DNA of 11,249 nt from Pseudomonadota bacterium (GTDB lineage Bacteria; Pseudomonadota; Alphaproteobacteria; Rickettsiales; SXRF01), in NCBI GenBank assembly GCA_028873275.1, contig JAGWLJ010000020.1, forward strand, positions 1-11,249, in the 5' to 3' direction. The notes beneath the pieces were generated by a model that made no database searches, had not been told where the DNA came from, and saw only the letters and a program-made list of their open reading frames with translations. Below are positions 1 to 5,127 of the stretch, piece by piece. Position 1 is the first letter of the stretch; the number at the start of each line of letters is the position of its first letter. The position numbers and the translations under genes were made by a program.

Positions 1-716
1 ATACGGTCATAGGCTTTGCCCATCAGCTGCACGATGCCGTAGAGCGTATCGAGGCGCACCGCCTTCAGAATGAGCGGGTCAGCTCCCAGGCGCTGCAGCA
101 TGGCGATGTTGTTGGACGCCAGGATTTTAAGCTGCCGGCCGGTGACGGTCTCAAAGGGAATGGTATGTGCGCCCATCCACAGCGTGGCGCGGAAAACCGG
201 ATTCATGGTCTTGGCGCCCCACAGCGCCGGCGCTTCGAGAATGATGCCCGATACCGGCGGGAAATCCGCCTCCGGCACCGCCGCCAGCGCTACCGCCGCG
301 CCCATGCTCTCGCCCAGGAGGTAAATCGGCGTATGCGGAAGGCGGTTGCTCACCTGCCGGACAAATTCGGCAAGGTCATGCGTCAGGTTGGTCTCGCCCG
401 CCCAGATGCCGATGGGCGACGCCTGTCCGAAGCCGCGCTGGTCATAGGCATACAGCGCGACGCCGTGCTCGCTGAAAAACATGCCGCGGCTGACGAAGGC
501 ATGGCTGTAATCGGTAAACCCATGCAGGGCGATGATGACGGCTTTCGGCCGCGTGGCGGGCAGCCAGCTTCTTACCGGAAGCACTTTGCCGTCCGGCGCC
601 AGGAACGTATCCTGGTTTATCTTGATATGCTCAAGCTCCACCGAGGACTTAAGCGATTGCTGCTGCGGCGCGCAGGCGGCAAGCAATAATAACAGCGGTA
701 TTACAATAAAACGCAT
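1..716 (-). CDS. Alpha/beta-hydrolase lipoprotein (lysophospholipase/serine aminopeptidase S33-like), 3' end outside window
   Basis: About 238 codons are visible and the gene runs off the left edge. The protein starts with a short hydrophobic signal ending in a lipobox (Leu12-Ala13-Ala14-Cys15), so it is probably a lipoprotein exported and anchored in a membrane. An alpha/beta-hydrolase core follows: an oxyanion-region ALHGFTD motif at residues 63-69, a YDQRGFG motif at 91-97 and a nucleophile elbow GESMG at 135-139 with Ser137 as predicted nucleophile. HG, YDQRG and GxSMG together are typical of monoacylglycerol-lipase/lysophospholipase-like hydrolases of the S33 (Hydrolase_4) group. The catalytic Asp and His should lie past the window edge, so activity cannot be confirmed. 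The substrate is unknown; a membrane lipid or acyl ester is a guess. The ATG at 716 overlaps the rlmE stop codon (TGATG), so translation is probably coupled to rlmE. Confidence 0.85.
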   Translation of the reverse strand, partial: MRFIVIPLLLLLAACAPQQQSLKSSVELEHIKINQDTFLAPDGKVLPVRSWLPATRPKAVIIALHGFTDYSHAFVSRGMFFSEHGVALYAYDQRGFGQASPIGIWAGETNLTHDLAEFVRQVSNRLPHTPIYLLGESMGAAVALAAVPEADFPPVSGIILEAPALWGAKTMNPVFRATLWMGAHTIPFETVTGRQLKILASNNIAMLQRLGADPLILKAVRLDTLYGIVQLMGKAYDR

Positions 717-1399
717 CAACGCCCCCTGAATCCGTCGGCAATAAGATAGGTTTCTGAAGAATCCGCGCGGCTGGCCTTGGGTTTGGCATGCCGCACCGTG
801 GCAAAATCGCGCTTCATCTGCGCCAGCAGCTCAGAGGCCGCGCCGCCCTGAAACATCTTGGCGATGAAGGTGCCTCCCGGCTTCAGGACTTCGCAGGCGA
901 AGGGATAGGCCGCTTCCAGCAGCGCCATGATGCGCAGATGGTCGGTAGCCGCGTGGCCGATGGTGTTGGGCGCCATGTCGGAGAGCACGATGTCGACCCC
1001 GCCGGGAAGCAGCTGGCGCAACTTCTCCGGCGCGTCGTCCTGCATGAAATCGAGCTGCAATACGAGTGCGCCGGAAACCGGCTGCATGGGCAATAGGTCG
1101 GCGGCGATGATCTGAGGACGCTCCGGCTGCGAGCGCGTGCGCGCCACCGCCACCTGCGTCCAACCGCCCGGCGCCGCGCCGAGGTCGAGCACGGTTTTCC
1201 CCGGTTTCAGCCAATGGTATTTGTCGTCCAGCTCGATCAGCTTATAGGCCGCGCGCGAACGGTACCCTTCCCTTTTGGCGCGGGCGACATAGGGATCGTT
1301 GAGCTGCCGCTCCAGCCAGCGCGTCGAGGACGGCTTGCGCTGCCTGGCGGTTTTGACGCGCTTTTTAAGCTGGCGATGACCGGAGGAGGATTTTGGCAT
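716..1399 (-). CDS. rlmE: RlmE (FtsJ/RrmJ), 23S rRNA 2'-O-ribose uridine methyltransferase
   Basis: 227 residues, normal length for RlmE. The enzyme transfers a methyl group from S-adenosylmethionine to the 2'-OH of the A-loop uridine of 23S rRNA (U2552 in E. coli numbering) late in large-subunit assembly in the cytoplasm. A basic N-terminal extension (residues 1-24) precedes the family signature RSRAAYKL. The SAM-binding motif LDLGAAPGGW is at 71-80. The K-D-K-E catalytic tetrad is complete: Lys53, Asp141 (in SDMAPN), Lys181 (in IAKMFQG) and Glu216 (in SSETYL). The ATG follows the stop codon of the upstream phosphatase gene with no gap (TAGATG), and the rlmE stop codon overlaps the start of the hydrolase gene. 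All three are therefore probably one transcript with translational coupling. Confidence 0.97.
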   Translation of the reverse strand: MPKSSSGHRQLKKRVKTARQRKPSSTRWLERQLNDPYVARAKREGYRSRAAYKLIELDDKYHWLKPGKTVLDLGAAPGGWTQVAVARTRSQPERPQIIAADLLPMQPVSGALVLQLDFMQDDAPEKLRQLLPGGVDIVLSDMAPNTIGHAATDHLRIMALLEAAYPFACEVLKPGGTFIAKMFQGGAASELLAQMKRDFATVRHAKPKASRADSSETYLIADGFRGR

Positions 1400-2425
1400 C
1401 TACTTTCGATTCATCAACGACAGGATAATACCTTCTCTCACCCCGCGGTCGGCAATCGTAATGCGCCCCTCGGGGTAAAGACTGCTGACTGCTTCGAAAA
1501 TCGCGCAGCCGGAGAGGATAAAATCAGCGCGATCGGGGCCGATGCAGGGATGGTTGAAGCGTTCCGACGGCCGCATGGCCAGCAAACGCCGGATAGTATT
1601 GCGGATGTCGCTGACATTCAGCGTCAGCCCGTCGATGCGGGCGCGGTCATAGCGCGGCAGGTTGAGATGCACCGCCGCCAGCGTCGTCACTGTGCCCGAG
1701 GTCGAAAGCAGATGCACCGGCGTATCGCCGGCCGTTTCGCTGATACGGTTGGCGCGGTCGAACGGCGTGATTTTTTCCAGCAGCAGCTTGACCATATCGT
1801 TAAACGTCACATCGGCGAAATTCGAGCCGCCGAATTTATCGGCCAGGTTCATGACGCCAAAGCCGATGGAAAGCCAGTCGCTGATGGCGTGGCGGCCGCC
1901 CTCCGGCAGGCGGTCGACATCGACCCACATCATCTCCGTGCTGCCGCCGCCGATATCGAAGACGATGGCGCGCCGCGATGCTTCCGTCAGCAGCGACGAG
2001 CAGCCCATAAAGGCCAGGCGGGCCTCCTCTTCGCTCGAAATGATGCCGATATCGAGGCCGGTCTCGCGCTGCACGCGGTCGAGGAATGCGCGGCCGTTGG
2101 AAGCGCGGCGGCAGGCCTCCGTCGCTACGAAGCGCGATCCCGCCAGCGCATAGCGGCTGAGTTTTTTTTCGCAGGCCCTGAGCGCGGCCAGCGTGCGCTC
2201 CATGGCATCGGCGGAAAGCTGACCGGTGGCGCTTACCCCCTCGCCCAGCCGCACGACGCGTGAAAAACTGTCAAAAACACGCAACGCATGTCCGGATTGA
2301 CGGTCGAGCGCGGCGATCAGCAGCCGGCAGTTATTGGTCCCCAGGTCGAGCGCGGCGTAAATACGTTCCTCGGCGCGCGCGTTTTCCCCTGCCTCCGGGC
2401 GGGCATCCTGCGAAGATTGCAGCAT
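1400..2425 (-). CDS. ppx: Ppx/GppA-family phosphatase (exopolyphosphatase / pppGpp phosphohydrolase)
   Basis: 341 residues with the ASKHA (actin/Hsp70-like) fold of the Ppx/GppA family. Members remove terminal phosphate from polyphosphate and/or convert pppGpp to ppGpp, linking them to phosphate storage and the stringent response. The first phosphate-binding motif (ALDLGTNNCRLL) is at residues 25-36. ATEACR is at 101-106. The acidic segment SSEEEARL at 130-137 probably supplies the catalytic Glu. The second phosphate loop, DIGGGSTE, is at 157-164, and a STSGTVTTL segment lies at 241-249. It lacks the C-terminal HD-like domain of the roughly 500-residue enterobacterial Ppx and GppA, so it is the short form common in alphaproteobacteria. 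Sequence alone does not separate Ppx from GppA activity. It is the first gene of the rlmE operon. No clear Shine-Dalgarno precedes the ATG at 2425. Confidence 0.93.
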   Translation of the reverse strand: MLQSSQDARPEAGENARAEERIYAALDLGTNNCRLLIAALDRQSGHALRVFDSFSRVVRLGEGVSATGQLSADAMERTLAALRACEKKLSRYALAGSRFVATEACRRASNGRAFLDRVQRETGLDIGIISSEEEARLAFMGCSSLLTEASRRAIVFDIGGGSTEMMWVDVDRLPEGGRHAISDWLSIGFGVMNLADKFGGSNFADVTFNDMVKLLLEKITPFDRANRISETAGDTPVHLLSTSGTVTTLAAVHLNLPRYDRARIDGLTLNVSDIRNTIRRLLAMRPSERFNHPCIGPDRADFILSGCAIFEAVSSLYPEGRITIADRGVREGIILSLMNRK

Positions 2426-2480
2426 AAATAACTCATATGATGATATCGGTGATTAACCTTATAAAGTCACCATAAGCCAG

Positions 2481-2508
2481 ATTATCCCGCCCGACAAGCA
2501 GAACTCAA
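2481..2508 (-). promoter_or_regulatory. Candidate sigma70-type promoter for ppx-rlmE-hydrolase
   Basis: Read on the minus strand, TTGAGT (2508-2503) is followed by a 16-nt spacer and GATAAT (2486-2481). That is 4/6 and 5/6 matches to the housekeeping consensus. It would give a leader of about 50 nt before the ppx ATG at 2425. Its -35 box is 5 bp from the -35 box of the divergent promoter at 2514-2542. This is inference from pattern only. Confidence 0.5.
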
Positions 2509-2517
2509 TCGGATTGA
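2505..2517. promoter_or_regulatory. Perfect dyad between divergent promoters, possible operator
   Basis: TCAATC, one central G, then GATTGA form a perfect 6+6 inverted repeat centred on 2511. The arms contain most of both divergent -35 hexamers. A protein bound here could shut both promoters together. Alternatively, the symmetry may simply arise from two facing -35 boxes. Confidence 0.35.
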
Positions 2518-2542
2518 AATTAACTATTAATTAATATATAAT
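2514..2542 (+). promoter_or_regulatory. Near-consensus sigma70-type promoter for the 112-residue orphan gene
   Basis: TTGAAA (2514-2519), a 17-nt very AT-rich spacer (2520-2536) and a perfect TATAAT (2537-2542). Transcription would start near 2547-2549, leaving a leader of about 110 nt before the ATG at 2661. The spacer contains a TTAATTAA-like AT run. This is the strongest promoter-like sequence I see in the window. Confidence 0.75.
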
Positions 2543-2546
2543 AATG

Positions 2547-2594
2547 ATGTTTCTGATAGATCAACCCTGCTTCGGCAGTTGTTGTTCTATATAG
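2547..2594 (+). CDS. Possible 15-codon Cys-rich leader peptide (speculative)
   Basis: The reading frame MFLIDQPCFGSCCSI begins at or next to the predicted transcription start, so it would have to be read from a leaderless message. Another ATG lies directly before it at 2544. It has three Cys in its last eight residues and ends just before the hairpin at 2599-2621. No Shine-Dalgarno is possible if transcription starts near 2547. Its existence is a hypothesis; a chance ORF of this length is quite possible. Confidence 0.15.
   Translation: MFLIDQPCFGSCCSI
2562..2581 (+). other. Leader hairpin with UUCG tetraloop
   Basis: CTGC-TTCG-GCAG (2567-2578) is a 4-bp stem closed by a C(UUCG)G tetraloop, one of the most stable RNA tetraloops. 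Flanking CAA (2562-2564) can pair with TTG (2579-2581) across a 2-nt bulge. It lies in the predicted untranslated leader of the orphan gene. Confidence 0.5.
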
Positions 2595-2598
2595 GTTA

Positions 2599-2621
2599 GC
2601 GGGGAAGAATGGCTTCCCTGC
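2599..2621 (+). other. 9-bp leader hairpin upstream of the orphan gene
   Basis: GCGGGGAAG (2599-2607) pairs with CTTCCCTGC (2613-2621) around a 5-nt loop, with one G-U pair. No T-run follows, so it is not an intrinsic terminator. It could stabilise the mRNA, bind a regulator or mask the purine-rich 5' arm, which could act as a Shine-Dalgarno for the small ORF starting at 2609. Confidence 0.5.
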
Positions 2622-2659
2622 AAATGTTCGATTGGCGCCATACCCAAAAAGGAGATTAA
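2609..2659 (+). CDS. Possible 16-codon upstream ORF ending at the orphan start (speculative)
   Basis: The frame MASLQMFDWRHTQKGD ends with TAA at 2657-2659, one base before the orphan gene's ATG. That geometry suits translational coupling. A GGGGA sequence lies a few bases upstream but inside the 2599-2621 hairpin. The start resembles that of the main protein (MASLQMF against MASAQNF). It spans the strong Shine-Dalgarno of the main gene, which does not need it. Translation is unproven. Confidence 0.15.
   Translation: MASLQMFDWRHTQKGD
2649..2654 (+). promoter_or_regulatory. Strong ribosome binding site for the orphan gene
   Basis: AAGGAG ends 6 nt before the ATG at 2661. It is stronger than the sites seen before most other genes here, and it fixes the start codon of the 112-residue protein. 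Confidence 0.8.
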
Positions 2660-2660
2660 A

Positions 2661-2999
2661 ATGGCGTCGGCACAGAACTTTGTGCAAGAGCTCTATGCTA
2701 AGGATGGCATTGCAATTGCAGAGCAGGATGCGGAGAAATTTTGGCCCAAGATTGTTCGGGAGATTGCAGTGACAAACGTCACCGACCAGGATATGTCGGT
2801 GATCATTAGTTTCACGGATGGACAAAAACCGGCTGAAGCTCGGCTTCTTAGCCCGTCGCAGTCAGCGTGCCTACGCAAGCGGGCACACCGTGGTCTTAGA
2901 GTGTCGTGGATTCCTCTTTCTACAAGAGAGGAAATCAACGCCGCCGCTCCGGCCATGAGATGTGTCGAAGTCCAGCTCCCACCAGATGAAATCTGGTAA
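2661..2999 (+). CDS. Hypothetical 112-residue protein, family not recognised
   Basis: I do not recognise this protein. It appears soluble, with no signal peptide or membrane segment. The N-terminal part (about 1-40) looks helical and acidic. A stretch at about 35-65 (VTNVTDQDMSVIISFTDGQ and on) looks like beta strands with turns. A basic, Cys-containing patch (ACLRKRAHRGLR) lies near residues 69-80, and the tail is acidic (VQLPPDEIW). Base composition is visibly less GC-rich than its neighbours. It is likely a real gene: an almost perfect promoter, a strong Shine-Dalgarno and an intrinsic terminator surround it, all on the strand opposite the adjacent genes. That single-gene cassette layout resembles a phage or plasmid moron, or another horizontally acquired gene. 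No function is assigned. Confidence 0.75.
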   Translation: MASAQNFVQELYAKDGIAIAEQDAEKFWPKIVREIAVTNVTDQDMSVIISFTDGQKPAEARLLSPSQSACLRKRAHRGLRVSWIPLSTREEINAAAPAMRCVEVQLPPDEIW

Positions 3000-3017
3000 C
3001 ACTGGACTAGAAGCAAA

Positions 3018-3067
3018 GGCTCCGTAACATCTCCTTCCAGGAGAACCGTTACGGGGCCTTTCTTTTT
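3018..3067 (+). terminator. Intrinsic (Rho-independent) terminator of the orphan gene
   Basis: GGCTCCGTAAC (3018-3028) pairs with GTTACGGGGCC (3048-3058) with one G-U pair. Inside, TCTCC (3030-3034) pairs with GGAGA (3040-3044) around a 5-nt loop, giving a long two-part stem. TTTCTTTTT follows at 3059-3067. It begins 18 nt after the stop codon. Read from the other strand it lies just after the rodA stop and is followed by a weaker T-rich stretch, so it may also help end rodA transcription. Confidence 0.88.
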
Positions 3068-3080
3068 GTGCCTCCTTTTA

Positions 3081-4214
3081 CTACAATCTCGGATTCATCC
3101 GCACCGGCAGCTGGTCGCGGTAGGTATAGGCGTTGAGCAGCAGCCCGACGGCCAGCACGGTGGAGACCATGATGCTGCCGCCATAGGACATCAGCGGCAG
3201 CGGCACGCCGACCACCGGCAGCGCGCCCATCACCATGGCGCAGTTGATCAGGATATGCATGAAGATCAGCGCCGACACGCCGGAGGCCAGCATGGCCCCG
3301 AAAGTGCTGCGGCTTTTCAGGCCTACCATCATCGCCGCGCCTAGCAGCAGCATATAAAGAATCAGGAGCGCCATGCCGCCGAGAAAACCGAATTCTTCAG
3401 CCAGCATGGTGAAAATGAAATCAGTATGCTTCTCCGGCAAAAAATTGAGCTGGCTCTGCGACCCCTGCAGATAGCCCTTGCCAAAGAAGCCGCCGGAGCC
3501 GATGGCGATCATCGATTGCAGAATGTTATACCCCGCGCCCAGCGGATCGGCCTGCGGGTCGAGGAAGGTCAGCACGCGCCGCCTCTGGTAGCCGTGCATG
3601 AAATGCCAGGCCACCGGCGCCGCCGCCGCCGCCGCCAGCGCCACGCCCAGAAAATAGCGCCATTGCACCCCGGCCAGGAAACACATCACCGCCCCGACCA
3701 GCACCAGGATCGTCGTCGTGCCGAGATTCGGCTCGCGCAGGATCAGCACCGCCGGCAGCATAATCAGCAGCACCGGCGGAATCAGGAATACGAAGCGGCG
3801 GATATCCTCCGGCCGCAGCTGGTGGAAATAACGCGCCAGCGCCAGGATCAGCGCCAGCTTCATGAATTCCGAGGGCTGCAGGTTGAGACCGCCGAGCGTC
3901 AGCCAGCGCTTGGCGCCCATGCCGGTATGGCCGATGACGTCCACCACCAGCAGCACGGCGAGGCACAGGAAATAAAACACATAGGCGTAATCCATCAGCA
4001 GCCGCATCGGCGTCAGCGCCAGCGCGATCATCAGCGCGAACGCCAGGACGAAGCGCACGATCTGCGGCCACGCCCACGGCGAAAGCGCGCCGCCGCCGGC
4101 CGACACCATCATGGCAAAGCCGAGGCAGGCGATCAGCGTCATGACGACGATAATGAACCAGTTAATCTCGGCCAGTGCCAATGGCGACAGGCGGCGGTGA
4201 AGGCGCATAGTCAT
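3081..4214 (-). CDS. rodA: RodA (MrdB), SEDS peptidoglycan glycosyltransferase of the elongasome
   Basis: 377 residues of polytopic inner-membrane protein with about ten hydrophobic segments, the normal size for RodA. SEDS proteins polymerise lipid II into glycan strands. RodA works with PBP2 and MreBCD in lateral wall growth. Family hallmarks are GAKRWLTLGGLNLQPSEFMK at 100-119, REPNLGTTTIL at 160-170, the large periplasmic loop with FLDPQADPLGAGYN at 217-230, QSMIAIGSGGFFGKG at 233-247, and LPEKHTDFIF at 259-268, where Asp265 matches the essential Asp of the family. The C-terminal PLMSYGGS motif is also present. An Ala run at 193-199 comes from a GCC-type repeat. Start at 4214; a second ATG is two codons in. 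No mrdA or mre gene adjoins it. FtsW is less likely given the overall motif pattern. Confidence 0.95.
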   Translation of the reverse strand: MTMRLHRRLSPLALAEINWFIIVVMTLIACLGFAMMVSAGGGALSPWAWPQIVRFVLAFALMIALALTPMRLLMDYAYVFYFLCLAVLLVVDVIGHTGMGAKRWLTLGGLNLQPSEFMKLALILALARYFHQLRPEDIRRFVFLIPPVLLIMLPAVLILREPNLGTTTILVLVGAVMCFLAGVQWRYFLGVALAAAAAAPVAWHFMHGYQRRRVLTFLDPQADPLGAGYNILQSMIAIGSGGFFGKGYLQGSQSQLNFLPEKHTDFIFTMLAEEFGFLGGMALLILYMLLLGAAMMVGLKSRSTFGAMLASGVSALIFMHILINCAMVMGALPVVGVPLPLMSYGGSIMVSTVLAVGLLLNAYTYRDQLPVRMNPRL

Positions 4215-4293
4215 GGCTTACCATAACCGCAAGCACGCCTGTCAGCAACAGGCTTGCAATTACCTGCCAACGCGGTAGGCTGCTGCGATATTT
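4215..4293. promoter_or_regulatory. Divergent rodA/tadD intergenic region with two inverted repeats
   Basis: These 79 bp must hold the start signals of both genes. GCAAGC (4229-4234) and GCTTGC (4252-4257) form an inverted repeat that encloses GCCTG/CAGGC (4237-4253). A second one is CCTGCC (4263-4268) with GGTAGG (4274-4279), allowing one G-T pair. No convincing -35/-10 pair stands out on either strand. Neither start has a good Shine-Dalgarno; GGTAAG is present before rodA. Confidence 0.4.
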
Positions 4294-5127
4294 ATGCTGC
4301 GCTTATCTCTTATCCCCGTTGTCGGTATGACCGTGCTGCTGGCCGCATGCACGCCGGATGCGCCGCACGGCAAAAAAGCCGATACGCAGGGTGTCGTCCA
4401 GGCGGCGGATAATCTGCGCAAATCGGGCGATGCCGGTGGCGCAGTGCGCATGCTGCGTGACGCCCAGGCTAAAACGCCCGAAGATCCTGATGTCCTGCTC
4501 CACCTGGGTTACGCCCTCATCGCTGCCGATGAGCCGGAAGAAGCAGTAAATATATTCGACAAGCTGCTCGCCCTTCACCCGGACAACGCCCTTGCCTATG
4601 GTGGCAAAGCTGTCGCTTTCGACCATGCCGGCAACCATCTTGCCGCGCAGGACCTATACGAGAAGGCGCTGGCCATCACGCCGGATTCGCTCAGCCTCCA
4701 GAACAACCTCGCCATGTCGATGATCCTCAACGACCAGCTGGATCAGGCGCTGGCGCTGCTGGAGAAGCTGAACCGCCGGGAAAGCAACCCCACCGTGCGC
4801 CAGAACCTGGCCATGGCCTACGCCCTGACCGGCGACAGCAAGAAGGCGCTGGCCCTGAACCTGGAAACGCTGTCTCCGGAACAGGCGCAGGAGAATATGC
4901 GCTTCTACGAGGAATACCAGCGCCGCCATAAAACCAAGCCGGCGCATAAGAAACAGGAATCCATCGGCTTCGCGGAAACGCCCGGCATCATGGATTCCAT
5001 GATGGATAAAGCCCCGGCCGATGCGCCCGCTCCCGCTTCACAGCCCAAGGCGAAACCGGCGGCTCCGTCCGACGACGGCGACAGCATTTTTACCCTGAAG
5101 TATAATTATCCCTCGCAGGGGCGCTGA
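4294..5127 (+). CDS. tadD: TadD-like TPR lipoprotein of the Tad pilus
   Basis: 277 residues. A short signal ends in a lipobox, LLAAC, with Cys19 as lipidation site. An N-terminal helical region and about four to five tetratricopeptide repeats span residues 31-198, with typical spacing (LGYALIAADEPEEAVNIFDK at 71-90, then LYEKALAITPDS and NLAMAYALTGD). A Pro/Ala-rich tail follows. TadD is a TPR lipoprotein needed for Flp pilus biogenesis, thought to act like PilF/PilW in secretin assembly. The assignment here rests on that architecture plus its place next to tadC; TPR lipoproteins are otherwise generic. An in-frame stop at 4276 leaves ATG 4294 as the only start that keeps a complete signal peptide, despite no Shine-Dalgarno. 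Unusually, it is on the strand opposite the tad genes, with stop codons of tadD and tadC directly abutting. Confidence 0.8.
   Translation: MLRLSLIPVVGMTVLLAACTPDAPHGKKADTQGVVQAADNLRKSGDAGGAVRMLRDAQAKTPEDPDVLLHLGYALIAADEPEEAVNIFDKLLALHPDNALAYGGKAVAFDHAGNHLAAQDLYEKALAITPDSLSLQNNLAMSMILNDQLDQALALLEKLNRRESNPTVRQNLAMAYALTGDSKKALALNLETLSPEQAQENMRFYEEYQRRHKTKPAHKKQESIGFAETPGIMDSMMDKAPADAPAPASQPKAKPAAPSDDGDSIFTLKYNYPSQGR

Noticed and set aside
1214..2263. 349-codon open frame on the plus strand, antisense to ppx
   Set aside because: The minus-strand frame has full Ppx/GppA motifs. The plus-strand frame has no recognisable motif and arises from high GC content.
2599..2621. Leader hairpin as an intrinsic terminator
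   Set aside because: It is followed by AAATG rather than a T-run, so it cannot act as a classical Rho-independent terminator.
2520..2825. 101-codon minus-strand frame across the orphan gene's leader and 5' half
   Set aside because: It has no Shine-Dalgarno or promoter of its own, while the plus-strand gene has promoter, ribosome binding site and terminator.
3613..3640. GCC/GGC trinucleotide run in rodA as a phase-variable repeat
   Set aside because: It encodes an Ala run in a membrane segment; a trinucleotide change would keep the frame. It is short and explained by codon bias.
3426..4226. 266-codon plus-strand frame antisense to rodA
   Set aside because: It is His/Arg/Gln-rich, typical of the reverse complement of membrane-protein codons, and RodA motifs are intact on the other strand.
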